DNA of 64,000 nucleotides, taken from Paramecium octaurelia (lineage: Eukaryota; Ciliophora; Oligohymenophorea; Peniculida; Parameciidae). The position numbers were made by a program, and so were the translations under genes. Positions 22,430 through 36,340 of this stretch are shown here, in pieces. The stretch covers positions 372,001 to 436,000 of the forward strand of contig CAJJDP010000016.1 of assembly GCA_905182995.1 (NCBI GenBank). The letters are read 5' to 3'. The notes under the pieces are model-generated. The model saw only the letters and a list, made by a program, of their open reading frames with translations, made no database searches and was not told the DNA's origin. The stretch's first letter is position 1; each line of letters opens with the position of its first letter.

Positions 22430-23000
22430 ATTTTAAGTCTATCATTGTTATTCAATTTAATGCTTTATATCTACTTATTACAATTTGTCTCTGCTTAATT
22501 GTAGTTTAGTAAAATAAAATTTAAATCTATTTTCAATAAAAGTAGGGCAGTATTCAAAAGAATATCATCATTTTCAATTGATAATTTAATATTAAGAGTT
22601 TAGCACTTGCATCTCCCTTATTATTTTTATAATGTTGTTTTAAATAGCAACACTAGATCTAGAGTTATAACATTAAGGTTCTTTTGGTATGCATCAATCC
22701 AAAAATTATATCTCCAGTATTAATTATTTCTGCACATTTAATACTGGTTGGATATGAATAAATTCAGATATGTTTCATAGAGTTGTTATCCTCCTCAGAA
22801 ATATATTTTATTGCTTTTAATCTACTTATAAGAGTGTTTTTATTCTTCTTCATCTGTTCCTAATTTTACTAAATTAATTGCTACTAACTCTAATAATCTA
22901 AATCCTTTTTCAGTTATACATGAATATAAATCAAAGAATATAAAGGGGAGAATGTTTTGCTTGAATTTTGATTTAATAGATGATATTTCACTTTAACAAT
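22430..23000 (-). CDS. Possible gene, unresolved exons
   Basis: On the minus strand a protein-like stretch includes KQNILPFIFFDLYSC and GFRLLELVAINLVKLG, then an acidic segment, followed after an in-frame TGA by another long open stretch. I could not connect them with a GT-AG mini-intron or find a convincing start. The amino-acid mix looks more coding than the neighbouring DNA. Boundaries are rough; function unknown. Confidence 0.3.
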
Positions 23001-23050
23001 ATATCAAGAAGTTTCAGGAAAATTTATATAATTAATAAAAACTTACTTTA

Positions 23051-23761
23051 ATGGGTATTTCTTGCTCATCTTAGAAATCTGCTAAATACTAAAAATCTAA
23101 ATAAAACTAATAAGTTTAAATTACTAACAAAGGTAAATGTGTTCAAAAAGTAAAAGGGTCTAAATAAAAAGACTTATTTATAGCAGATGATTTATGTGTA
23201 AAATTAAGAAGATTGGACTAGCTACATTAGTCTCCAAGCAAAAATAAAAAAAACTCTTCGATTTCATCGTTATTTGAAAAACAACAACAACTTTTAGAAT
23301 GGAAATTAGAATGTGACATAGCCTTTATTATCGATTTGACTGTGAAAGTAAATAAGAAAAGATTACGATTACTTAAAGAATTATTATCGGAAAAGGAAAG
23401 ACACTAATAAAGATTTGGTATTGTCTATTTCGGCCATCATAAAGCCTAATTTGACTTGATAGATGATTGTATTGAAACCACATATGACTTATAGAGATAG
23501 CTATAAACATTAAAATTAGATGAATGGATAAATATAATTAAGTCCTTAAGAAATTAAATAGTTACATCAAAAGACAGGCAATTATCTTAGATATACATAC
23601 TAAGTGAATAAAATTAGGAAAACATAGACTAATCGATATTGGATATAGTGGATAACCTTTTAGAGGATACTTGCTCAAGGAATTCTTTGTCTTTTTAGTG
23701 TCATAGCTACAAAATTGAGGAATAGGATGATATAAAGTACATGGACATATCGTTTTAATGA
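23051..23761 (+). CDS. VWA-like protein with degenerate metal site
   Basis: Intronless 236-aa protein (237 codons). The N-terminus MGISCSS is a plausible myristoylation/palmitoylation signal. At about residue 99 begins the first strand of a von Willebrand A-like fold, CDIAFIIDLTVK, followed by helical and strand segments such as RFGIVYFGHHKA and YILSEQNQ. The usual MIDAS motif DxSxS/DxTxS reads DLTVK here, so the metal site looks incomplete. Ciliates have many VWA proteins; the role of this one is unknown. It converges on the arrestin-like gene, 106 bp away. Confidence 0.65.
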
Positions 23762-23867
23762 TCAGGATGATTTATGGCATTTTAAATGATTTAACATTTA
23801 AAGATAAAATTTATAACTTCACAATTTCAACATAAACATTTTTAAATTATTGAATATATAATATAAC

Positions 23868-25796
23868 TCAAAATTATTTGGTTTGGTTTTCATTTTTTCT
23901 ACATTAAGTGCTTTATCTTTCAACATTTTTACCATCCAAAGTATCAACAGATGTAGCATCATTAAATTACACTTTAAATTGCTTTTATTCAATTTAATCA
24001 GTTTAATCAATCGAATTGGATAATGACCTATTTTTTTTTAAGCTAGTAGGCTTAATTTAGTGTTCCTACTCTTCAGGACCCATTTATATTTGATCACATT
24101 CTTCCTTGCTTACAACTACTTTTTAAAATGAACCAAAAGTTTCGATTGGATATGATTACTATTAAAATTGCTTATTTTATAAATCATCATTCTCTTCTTC
24201 TTGATGATATTTTCTAACACATGATGAAGACAAAGCATTATTTAGATTATATTAAGTTCCTTTACTATCTACTTCTTCTTTAATAGTTTATAATTAGTCC
24301 TATATGCCATTATCTAATTTGGCTTCTTCTATATTGTGATTTGGTAATGAAATATCATTTTTTTTGCCTAATTAAAAAATAGTTTTTGGTTTTTCTTATT
24401 TCTCAGATTATTCAATATTTATGCTAACATTATTCACATTCACTCCATCAATTTCTTCAATTAATTTCTCATCATCATCACTATAATCATTTTCATATTA
24501 TTTTTAAAACATCAATTATTCTAATGCTCCTTTCATATCTTTTAAAGCATTCTCATCTAAACTCTCAACAGGATTATATTTTCTCTAAGGTCCTAAGTAT
24601 CCATCTTATTCACCATAACCTCCAAAATTATGATCACCATAGATAAACTTTTTTATTATACTTGCATTTATTTTTTAATTTGTGTCAAATATAGATCCAG
24701 CAATGCTAATGTTATCCATTGATTAAAATACATTGTCTTTTTCTCTTTTTTAGTTCTATATTAAAATTAATGGAACAGGAACGGTTAAATCTTACTAACT
24801 TACTAATAACCTTTTCGCAAAAATCACTTTGAGAGTAAGGATATATTAAAATATAATTCTCTTAGTCTTTAAAGAACTTTAAGGAAAAATCGCTGAAGCT
24901 ATAGTAGGCTTTCCATTTGGTAGACTCAAAATCGTTTTTACTTCTTTTTACTCACCAGCTGCAACTTATTCTAAAATAGCTGATAATTTTACCAATTAAT
25001 TCTTAATCAAATAAATCAAAATAATTTGATAATTTACGTTTTTACTATTGATATAAAATGACTAACTGCGATGTGATTTAGAATTTGAATTTATGAATAG
25101 CGGAACTTGATTAACGATTGTCAACTTGTAGAATTATGTCAATGTTTTCTCCAAAAGTGTAGTAAGGTTTGTCTAGCTGAACCTTAACTTTTGTACTCTA
25201 CGCTAATAATCAATATTATACTCCAGTAGAAAAACAGCATCTGTTTAATACTTTTGATTCCCCAGAATGTTCCAATGATAAATTTGCATTTATCTGGGGC
25301 TTTTAAAGAATATGGATCACTACTCTGTGCTTCTTTGGAGGTTTATATAAATATTTCTCATCCTCACTTTAAATAGTAACTGAGAGAAAATATAAGATTC
25401 TGCATTGTACCATCTTATAATAGTTTATTGTAAAACTAGGTGATAAATTTGGAACCTCCATTTCAAAATACTTCCTACAAGCAACAAGTGGCATTTTCCT
25501 ATTTATTTAAATTTACCATACTTTCCAAAATCTGTTATTTTCTTTTATTTTTAAAAAATAAACTATTTAAAACTGAAAAATTGGTTGTGTTTATCCAATT
25601 AGTTGACTTTCTCTTATCCACTAAGCTTATATAAATTACACCCAATTTTTACCTTCAGGTACAATGTACCAGCATTTATATCTTTAGTTTTTACCTTGAT
25701 ATAAATGACTCCTCTGATGATCTCTCCAGGATAATACATAGGTTTATCAGTCTTAATTGAGATTTAGGCTTGTTCTAGCGTTAAAATAAACACCAT
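23868..25796 (-). CDS. Arrestin-fold protein with long disordered tail
   Basis: The N-terminal half has arrestin-type beta-sandwich features: YYPGEIIRGVIYI near residue 22 (the PGExxxG motif common to arrestins and Vps26-like proteins), a VPNLSPSFT segment and a second-domain strand KVKVQLDKPYYTFGENI. Arrestin-fold proteins act as adaptors in receptor and cargo trafficking. The C-terminal ~250 residues are acidic and Gln/Asn-rich, without fold. Several mini-introns are needed (for example GTAAAA...TATAAG near 25643); I did not resolve all. Start at ATG 25796; the final frame ends in TGA at 23868-23870. Confidence 0.65.
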
Positions 25797-25961
25797 TTTA
25801 TAATAAAAATAATAAATCAACTTAATAAATGTAATTCGAGATATAAAACAGAAAAGAAAATTAATTACATATGCTAATCTGTCATATATATTACTTTAAT
25901 GATATTTTAGGTTATTTAATCCACGAAGATGATATCACCCAAACTATCATTTATAAGGCAT

Positions 25962-27010
25962 TCAAAGCCTTAGCCTTTAACTCCCAATGAGCAATCTCAG
26001 TTTTCCTGTTGATATTTCTTCATCAGAATCGAATTCTATAACTTAGATATAACCCTACTTATAAATTGAAGATTTTTTAGTTATTATATCAAACAAATTC
26101 TAAGTGCAAGGAACTCTATTTTGTATTTTCATTATCTATTCCATTATCATATTACAGTTTTAGCAGATCTCTTCAAAAGAAGTATTCTATTCTAATTTTC
26201 ATCAATTCACCATTTTTATCGATATTTACTTTTAAATTAATTCAATTGATTTTTTTTAGTTGTTATTAAATTTTTTATTTAAAAGCAATCCTTCAAATCC
26301 CAGCTGGTTTCCAAGCCACACAGATTAAATAATTAATTTATTGTTCCTTTAGGAGCTATGGATAAGTCTTTAGCACTTGATTTATTCCATTATTCCATTA
26401 TTATATTAATTATATTTACTTTAGTCATTCCTAGTATTTAGGTGCATTCAAGACTTATATACTGAATACATTTAATGAATTTCATTCTTGCTAAGTCCAG
26501 TTAATCCATTATTTTTGAATATATTATTTAGTTGCTAATGGTTATGTTTAAGTTATTTAAAAAGGAAGTTTAGTAAAGTAACTTTTATATGTTTAGCTTA
26601 TGATATGCGCTTTGCTTTAGAGTTTTATTGTAGGTTAAGATAAGACTATTTAAAATATATCTAATTATGTTGAATGTAAAATTTTAGTTTTGTTTTTTAC
26701 TTTAATTCAAACTTTATTATTCCAAAATACATTGAATTGCTTGAGATTAATTTTCTATTCTATAAACCTTTAGAATTCCTTCTAGTCTATTTCTAATCAT
26801 TTATATTTCTTGGTTTTTATAAATTTACTTCTATTTTAGTCTCTCATCAAATTTAACTTACAAAGATAAACTTTATTCTGAGTATATCTTTTAATTACTT
26901 TTTGATTTGTTATTATATCTCATAGCAACTTAAGAAGGTCTTCTTAGTATTATTAAAGTTTGAATGGTGTTCAATATTTTGATTTTATATCCTCTTTATA
27001 AATTCGACAT
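25962..27010 (-). CDS. Unknown 336-aa protein, easily missed
   Basis: ATG at 27010 opens a frame of about 250 codons with TGA as only stop; one 38-nt intron (GTAAAT...ATTAG, about 26203-26240) joins it to a second exon ending at TGA 25962-25964. Exons total exactly 337 codons. The protein starts MSNLQRGYKIKILNTIQTL, is Gln/Asn/Ile-rich and mostly helical in the middle, has a segment with Trp and Cys (LCGLETSWDLKDC) and an acidic part (IEFDSDEE) near the end. No domain recognised. The length of the open frame is unlikely by chance. The intron is long for this genome, and all three frames are open near the end, so the C-terminus is uncertain. Confidence 0.55.
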
Positions 27011-28169
27011 TATACAAAGCAAACAAAATTTCCCAAAAAATTCATTATTATTTCATAACCTAGAATGCATGTTTATAATTCTGTAGAATTTCCTAAGCAA
27101 ACACTAATTTATTAATAATCAAAAATTGCTACTTAAGTATAGATGCTTCAATAATAATATTTTTTTTAAAGGAAATATCATATTTCAGATATACTAAAAT
27201 TTAATATCCTAAAATTACATTTAATCATCTCTGATTAATTGCTAAAGTTATGATATCTCAAAATAAGAATTGTTCTACTCGTTTAGATTGCTTTTACTAT
27301 TCTATAAATCATTTAAGATTAAAATGAGTAAGAATATAATACTACTTTCTTTTTATTTTACTGAAATTAATAAAAATTAATTAATACAAAGTCATGCAAC
27401 TTTGTATTAAATAATCAAAAGCATCAGATATAACTTCTTATCTTTTGGTTTTATATAATTCCAGTAAATTTGATATAGATATGATATTTATGTGATCTAA
27501 TAATTATTCTTAATTTGCTTTTATTTTGTTCTTATTATTATTTTTCATTTATTGATATAATTTTGTTTCTTGAATTCTATTTAGTAGAAATCATTTATTT
27601 TCCAAAGTGTTATGGTATATATCTAATTAACTTAAATCGGGAGCAATTCTAGATAAATTATTCGGAAGTTGATTTATTATTTATCTGTTTATTATTAATA
27701 AAAGTTATTAGATGCATAAATTAAAATTTAGTAAATAAAATTAGATATCTCTATTTTGATGTTATAACAGATATAAATAGTGTATGAAAATTGGAATAAT
27801 AATAATATTATAATGAGTTACAACTTTTAGTATTTTTTTTGCGACTCAATTGAATTTGAGTAATTCCCAATCCTTTATGAAATACAATAGTTTATTATAA
27901 ATATAAATTTATATATAAACTAATTCCAACCAATTTTAGATGGATATATATATAATAAAGAGGAAATATCAAATGAAAAGTAAATTTGTTTAATTTCTGA
28001 TCTAATAAATTATCTTTAAATTTATATATGTAAATAATAAATTGACTATAATAATTTAGCATTGGATACAATCAATAATAGATTACTTTATATTATTTAT
28101 AAAAAATTAGAAATTAACAAGTTGTTTTTATAATCATATTATGTATTTTTGTTAATAATAAATTGATTT
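27011..28169. other. Intergenic AT-rich stretch
   Basis: No gene supported. It lies between two divergent start codons (27010 minus, 28170 plus), so it should hold their promoters. The only structured element seen is the hairpin at 27381-27410. Confidence 0.45.
27381..27410. repeat. Perfect 12-bp inverted repeat with palindromic-looking loop
   Basis: Arms TTAATACAAAGT (27381-27392) and ACTTTGTATTAA (27399-27410) are exact reverse complements around the 6-bp loop CATGCA. It lies in the divergent intergenic region. Confidence 0.85.
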
Positions 28170-29911
28170 ATGGGCAGTGTTTCTTCGCAAACAACATAGG
28201 ATGAGAATGGCAATTTGAGTAGTCTCCCTATGCATATGAGAAAAATGGAACTAAAATTTGACATCTCAAGAGAGGTGGATCCAGCATTGAAATAGTTGCT
28301 TTATTGTATTTAATTTTATACATGCAGGGTCATTATCTGAAATTCGAGCAGTATATGAATAGTTTTAACGTAGAACTTCACTTCCTTTTATTGATAAGAG
28401 TTTATTCTGTAAAATAGTTCCATTTTCTCGTCCCAATGCAGGATATATATTTGATAATTTTTGCAGGAAATCGAAACTCTTATCAATTTATGAGCTCATT
28501 TGCGTTTTAACAATTTGTTCATATACTTAACATATTCATAAAATTCATTGTAAAAAGCAATGCTATATTAGTTTTATATATTGTTTTCGATTTAGATTGT
28601 AATGGGAACATAAGTTTAAATGAACTCCTGATAATTATTAAATCGATAATAATAGGATATTGTAAATTAACAAATGCTGAATTACCTCCTTATGTTCAAT
28701 TAGAGAAGTTTGCAAAACTGATGTTTTTGAAAAGTGACATTCAAGTTGATAATTAATTGGAATTAAGCGAGTAAATTTAGATTTAAATTTAGAATTATTG
28801 AATGGTTGGAGAAAGAGAATGATATAGGCAAAGATTTATTTACATAGTACGAGCCGAAATAGAAAGTACAAGAGCCTTTTGAGGTGTTTAAATCATTTAA
28901 GCCTTACAGTGAGCAAGAAGCTGCGGATATGCTAGAAATGATAACGAAAGCAAATAAGAACGAGTACTTTATGAAAAGTCTAAATGATAAATTAACTTAA
29001 AGATAATAGGAAAGTTATAAGGCCACAACAAAAAGTGTGCGTCAACTCTAAATCAGATCAAAATAGTTCGGTTCTAATAGTTCCTTGCCGAAGATTTCAT
29101 AAATGAAACCTTCAATGTTGGATGATGATGTTGATGAGTTGTAGCTCTTAGAAAAGGCAATAGGAGATCATTCTAGGAAGATATAAAGATATGATTCTCC
29201 GACCATTAGATTTGTCACTTAGCGAGATGGCACTTCCAGAAGGGTAATTGTGCCTACTAAGATTATGAAGAATATCATAATTACTAAAGGGTGTACTCTT
29301 ACTAGAAATGAGATCTTTAAATTGAAGAGTTACTTTGATAGTCTTTCAGATAAAAATTAGGTTATATAAGTGAAAGAATTCACTAAGTCTTTTCAGAACA
29401 AACCGCATATGAAAAGAGTCACTGCAAGTTTATATAATTATTTAGATTCAAAATAAAGAGGGTTTGTTACTTTTGATTAACTAATGTTGAAATTGTATCC
29501 TTCACTCACGTAGGAGTAATTAAAAATCATGAATTAATGGATCCAATAATACAACGAAGTTTTTGCTAAAAGTTCAAAAGAGAGTTTGGAAATGGAGTTT
29601 CTGAGAGTAGAGAAACAGCCAAATAAAAGGAAAAGGATTCTTCCAAAACAAAGTATGATTAGAGTTAGATAATTATTTAATTTAATTGATTAGGATGGAA
29701 AAGGATGTAACTATATCTATTTAATCTATTAGATATATCTATTGAGGATATGAAGAAGACCTTCACTTATGGATTTACAGAGAGGGAAGTTGAAAATCTG
29801 TTTTAATAGTATGATATTGATCGAGATGGTAAACTCGATATGGAGGATTTAGTTAGAATTATTTTACCTCCTGATTATGAAATAGAATAAGAAACAGAAG
29901 AAAATTCTTGA
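28170..29911 (+). CDS. Large EF-hand calcium-binding protein
   Basis: Four introns (22, 25, 22 and 26 nt) give exactly 549 codons, 548 aa. N-terminus MGSVSSQ is a good myristoylation signal. An NCS/calcineurin-B-like region holds an EF-hand loop DLDCNGNISLNE near residue 145; a second pair near the C-terminus has loops DQDGKGYISIED and DIDRDGKLDMED, with the acidic ligands intact. Between them lie ~300 residues, mostly charged helices. The layout suggests a membrane-attached calcium sensor or scaffold. Partner unknown. Confidence 0.8.
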
Positions 29912-30014
29912 TATATATAATTATTCTAAAATTAGCTATTGGGTATTAACTTTAAATTTGTTTAATAATTCAAGATATATTCAAATCTTTTTCCTTTGAG
30001 CCAAATTAAATGAA

Positions 30015-31413
30015 TCATATTTAGGATTGTCTAATTTAATAAATATTAATACTGTCTACTCTATCATCAATTACTATCCATTTAGGAATATTATATGTTT
30101 CGATTCCCTCACTTTGGGCTAGTCTTAAAATACCCAGTTGTTTGGAAACGATAACATCCACTTACATCATTCTTGACAATTAATTAATTATAATTACTAG
30201 TTTTGAAATGTAAAACAATATCTTAGTCGTTCCAAGATCTTAATTTTGTTCTAATTCTAATTCACTATATGATGAAATTACGAAAAGGAAATCATTCTCC
30301 TTAAAAACTAAATATCATCTTTTTTCTCTGATTTTTTGGTTGAAATCATATAATATTGTTTAATGCCCCCTTCGACTTATCTCATTCTGACTCTGTTTAA
30401 TTCTTTTTGAGCCTAACTCTTTTCGTCTAAAAGGAAAATGTCTGTAATTTTTATTAGAGTACGATGGAGATCTTTTGGAAAAGTGACTAATGTATATATC
30501 AATTAGTTGTACTTTGTTTTAATCCAATTTTAGTCCATCTGATATTTGTTTGTTCCATCCCTAGTATTTTCTGAACAGTCTTGTAAGCCCTCTAAATCTT
30601 TTTATCGAATGTAAGTCCACGATTGTCAATCAAGAAATGATTTTGATGCCCCATCCAAAGTGTTTATATCCTTCTATCAGCCTCAATAGCCTTGTTTATT
30701 TCTTAATCTCTGTTGATGAAGGAATTGCCAAAATAGAAGTTTTATTGGAGTCCTTCAGCATTTGTAACTAAATGTATGACTGCATCATAATTTTTATCTC
30801 TCAAAGTTGCCAAAGGCTTGAATTGCTCTTCAAGATCTTCGAACATTTGGGCCTTCTCCTTTTCATCCAAACCAGACAACAAATCTAAAATCCCACCTTA
30901 ACAGAGAATGATAGAATCCTTGTCTTTTACTTATTAGGCCAAGTCCTTAGAATAATCGAGCAGATTTTGCATCAACATCATCTTCTTAATTATCATTTAG
31001 TTTCTCTCCAAATTATCCAATTCCTACATAATTTCTTAATCTTGACCCAATATGAAATCATCCAAAAGTGGAACTACTATAACATTGTATTAAAAGTCTT
31101 TGAGTCTTTCTTATAAGAATGTGACTACACTTGTTTTTCCACATCCTGGCCCTCCAGTTATGCAAATGCAATATATTTATCTTGTGCCTGTAAAGCTGAT
31201 GTTTAACTTTTTATTAAATGAACTGTCCTTTGAATCAAGGAAGATGGTTTGTTTTTCCTTTTTCAGAGCCTTAACCTCTTGGAATTCTTTCAAATCAGCC
31301 TCAAACTAAATTATCTCCTTCTGGGCTTTTTGATAATCATATATTAAATATCCTATCCCAAGGACACCTGCCAATGCCATAATCGCATAAGGAGTACTTT
31401 TCTTAAAATTCAT
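30015..31413 (-). CDS. Membrane-anchored P-loop NTPase, Ttd14/NadR-like
   Basis: The protein starts MNFKKSTPYAIMALAG, with a hydrophobic helix (about residues 8-24), a coiled-coil of ~40 residues, then a Walker A motif ITGGPGCGKTS at about residue 95. The GGP-x-x-GKT form and following VVTFLQERL segment resemble the AAA_28 group (TRPL translocation defect 14, NadR kinase). Later visible segments include LLDDFILGQDQE and FYFGNSFINRD. Several mini-introns are needed, not all placed. The last exon ends at TGA 30015-30017 with the tail PKWIVIDDRVDS. Substrate unknown; group assignment moderate. Confidence 0.65.
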
Positions 31414-31440
31414 AAAAGAATTAATTTGATGTTATAATTA

Positions 31441-33089
31441 TCATAAATATTTTTTTAATAATGTCAATTCTAATTGGCTTTGAAACTCCTATCTGATATT
31501 TAATCCGATCTATCCCACCTCACTCGTTTCCCCATTGTACAAAATACAATTTTCAAAGACCTGCATCACATCATCATAGAATTCTTGGCAAGAAGTATAC
31601 ACATTTGAATTTAATTTGTTCTAAATCGTAATAACACCTCAATACTTTAATGGTTCCAAAATCCATTGGTTTTGTAACTATCTCATAGTAATCACTGATT
31701 CCATACTTTTTCTGGTCAACCGGTTGATGAAACAAATGAGCTCCTTTCGCCTTCCAAATAATGCCTAAATAGGGAGTTACACGCTTCATAAATACCTAAA
31801 ACCTTCTTAGCAATCTTCTCCCATGTATCATCATCCTTAATCTAATTGATAATGGTATCATCAATCAATTCATCGGCATTTACAATTAAATTAGCAACCT
31901 CTGGGTATTCCTATTGAAACTTTATAAACTCAACAGAATTCAACTCTCTCTAATTCCCTTGGTTATCTGTAAATATCAATTTGTATGACTATTTGGGAAG
32001 GTTATTAAATTTCTTCTTCTATTGTTAGGATCTTGGTGCTTCTCCTTTGCTATTGTCATTTCCTCCACTGTTTTTAGACATATCATCCTTATTTTTGTTG
32101 AAGTAGTTATTAAATAGATCGATCACTTCCTTTCTATTGTATTTCCTAGCAAAAAATAGAGCATTTTTTTTGGATGAATCAACATGTCCCGGATTACTTC
32201 CATTCTACAATAATTCCGATAGTCATACTTCGATCAACACTTTACATATATCAACATGTCCTCCATTGGCTGCATAGAATAAGGCTGTTTAACTTGAAAG
32301 TTTATCGACAATATTAATATCGATTCCGTACTATATCAATCTAAACTATAGACAATTATTATGATACCTAATGACGATATCATATCTATTATCTCTTGCA
32401 GCATAGAACAAAGGCGTTTATCCATATCGATCTTAGTCATTGACATTCACAGTGTTGGTTGACAATACAAAATCAAGTAGTTTTAGTCTTCCGTCCCTGC
32501 ATATATAAAACAAAATCGATTGTCCTAATTAATCCTTGTAATTTAAGTTGGCGCCAAAATCAAACAACAATTCCAATGTTTGCAATGCTACATTATCATC
32601 TGGACCCTAAACAGCTATGTATGTTGAGATTTATCTTTAGGATGGATCTATTTTATTAACTAAATCAATATCTCTATACTAATCTTGGGATTTTAATTTA
32701 ATCAAATACTTAGAATTGACTTGGTCTTTTCGAAATCCTAATTTTTTAATGCAATTTTGTAATCATCATAAATGCTTTGAAGCTATTCCGATGTCAACTT
32801 TTATTATTATTCAGATACTATCTCATACCCATTATTTTATTAATAAGTTTATACATTTTGACTATTATCAGAAACTCCCACAATCGACAAAAACTAATTA
32901 TAGGCTATATAACAAATTACTTTTACTTATTTCATCCTCATTGATTTATTAGATTAAAGATTAAATATCAGATTAACTATAATTAGCATTTTCTAGTATT
33001 TGTTCTAAATCACTCTTTGTGATCCTATTGTTCTATTATTTCTCTTAAAACTTTTGAGCTAGAAATCCTAATTGTGGGGAAAAGTTCAT
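31441..33089 (-). CDS. Ankyrin-repeat and bromodomain protein
   Basis: N-terminal exons encode ankyrin repeats, seen as GQTPLFYAARDNR and TALFYAANGGHVDICK. After a linker with KKKFNNLPKQSYKLIF comes a bromodomain at the C-terminus: FHQPVDQKKYGISDYY, VTKPMDFGTIK, and the acetyl-lysine-binding Asn in NCILYN. Bromodomains read acetylated histones, so this is probably a nuclear chromatin adaptor. Introns split the bromodomain (one right after GTIK). The ATG at 33089 (MNFSPQLGFLAQKF) opens an EF-hand-like or helical leader. The end is TGA 31441-31443. Not all intron borders were resolved. Confidence 0.75.
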
Positions 33090-33144
33090 TATTAAAATTT
33101 ATTTAAATAATTTAATATTAAGTAATACTTTTAATCCACATACA

Positions 33145-33639
33145 TCAAACATTGCTCAAGCTCTTCAGGAACTCAGCATAATTCACCCTCTTCATCGTAT
33201 CAGTGAAGGGATCCAATTGATGACATAAAAATTCAACTTCTTCAGCAGGTACATTATTCTTTAGTAACACCTTCTTAATCTTCTCTAAGGGAATGTACCT
33301 AAATATTGATTAATGTATAATTATGCCTATCATCATCCTTTGCTAATAATTTGAAGGCATTTCTCACATCATTAAAAGTGTAATCTGTCAGTTTTAAATT
33401 AAATATTTTTAAAAACTCTTCAAATCCAATCTATTCTTTCTTCCCGAATATTCTCTAAACCATCTCATCAAATTATTCTTATGGAATCTAACAATCATTA
33501 CAATCAATCATATTACCTTGTAATCAATCATAATAAAAAGATCAGCCAACCCCTTTTTGTCTAGTTTTCCTTCAACTGCCTTCATCGAAAAGATTTCTTT
33601 AAATGCTTATCTATGTGCATTCTTAACTTCTAAACTCAT
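33145..33639 (-). CDS. Calmodulin/centrin-like EF-hand protein with a GC-AG intron
   Basis: 145-aa protein starting MSLEVKNAHRQAFKEIFSM. Helix-loop-helix pattern of the calmodulin superfamily: an N-terminal pair with degenerate loops, IGFEEFLKIF as the second hand, DVRNAFKLLAKDDDRYIPL as the third, and VNYAEFLKSL at the end. Most loops lack the full set of acidic ligands, so calcium binding may be weak. Intron 1 is 29 nt (GTAATA...TTAG). Intron 2, placed by frame and by homology, is 28 nt and begins with GC (GCATAA...TTTAG). With both removed the coding length is exactly 146 codons. Confidence 0.75.
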
Positions 33640-34363
33640 TTATATAAATTATTTTTTTAATATTAATAAAAAAATCATTACTACAATAATAAAATAGCTT
33701 TCTAATCAAAGTAATTTCATCTATATTAGTCACAAAGAATAGTATTAGATATCCTGATTTCTGAAGTTAATTATCTTTTTTATATTCAAGCCATTTTCGT
33801 ATCGTATTATTAAGATTTTGTAGATCTAAGTGTTTATTAATGCATTAATTGTTTATTGTTTATTATTATTATGACTAGCAAATATTTAAATCTACATAAC
33901 ACATTTATTAGATAGAATATTATACGTAAAATATTCAATTTTATCAAATCACATTAAAAGTTACTTTTATTATTTTTAGAACAAAAAATGAAAGAGAAAT
34001 AAGATAATATCCAAATAGATTCATAAAATTCTACTTCATTTCATTAATTTTGATTGTTTGATTCAGCAAACAAAAGAAATCAAAAATATAAATGAGTTGG
34101 TTATTTTCTATTTCATTTTGCAAACAAAGCTTCAAAAATAATAATTTTTAGATGAAGATCAACAAGAGAGGAAATCTTTTACCTTAAAAACTGCCGATTA
34201 GTATTACATTAATAAAATGAGTAAATTAATATATTCGTATAAACATATTTTACTTTTTATTAATCATATCTTAAAGAAAATGATATCATAATTCTGCATA
34301 AAGCACAATTCGAATTTTAATTAGAGATGTTGATATACAATAAAACCTTTGAATTCTCAGTCA
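33640..34363. other. Intergenic stretch upstream of tRNA-Gly
   Basis: Very AT-rich. No coding region or structured element is supported. Should hold the promoter of the calmodulin-like gene. Confidence 0.45.
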
Positions 34364-34435
34364 GCGTCTATAGTATAGAGGTTCGTACGAATGCCTTCCA
34401 AGCATTTAGGTCGGGTTCGAGTCCCGATAGACGCA
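34364..34435 (+). tRNA. tRNA-Gly (anticodon TCC)
   Basis: 72-nt cloverleaf without intron. Acceptor stem GCGTCTA pairs with TAGACGC, discriminator A. Anticodon stem AATGC/GCATT encloses the loop CTTCCAA, giving anticodon TCC, which reads GGA and GGG. The T arm is TCGGG-TTCGAGT-CCCGA. Internal pol III promoters are intact: A box TAGTATAGAGG and B box GGTTCGAGTCC. CCA is not encoded, as expected in a eukaryotic nucleus. Confidence 0.96.
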
Positions 34436-34437
34436 AC

Positions 34438-34444
34438 TTTTTTT
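34438..34444 (+). terminator. RNA polymerase III terminator (T7)
   Basis: A run of seven T residues begins three bases after the discriminator of tRNA-Gly, the usual pol III stop. Confidence 0.85.
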
Positions 34445-34571
34445 ATATTTAAAAATAACTGTATTTTTTGAAATAACTATAATATAAATTATATATATAT
34501 ATATTTAATATAAGTATAAAAAATTGATTAGCCATGCAATATATATTCGCATAGTTAACAAAAATAGTAAT

Positions 34572-36340
<1,769 letters not shown>

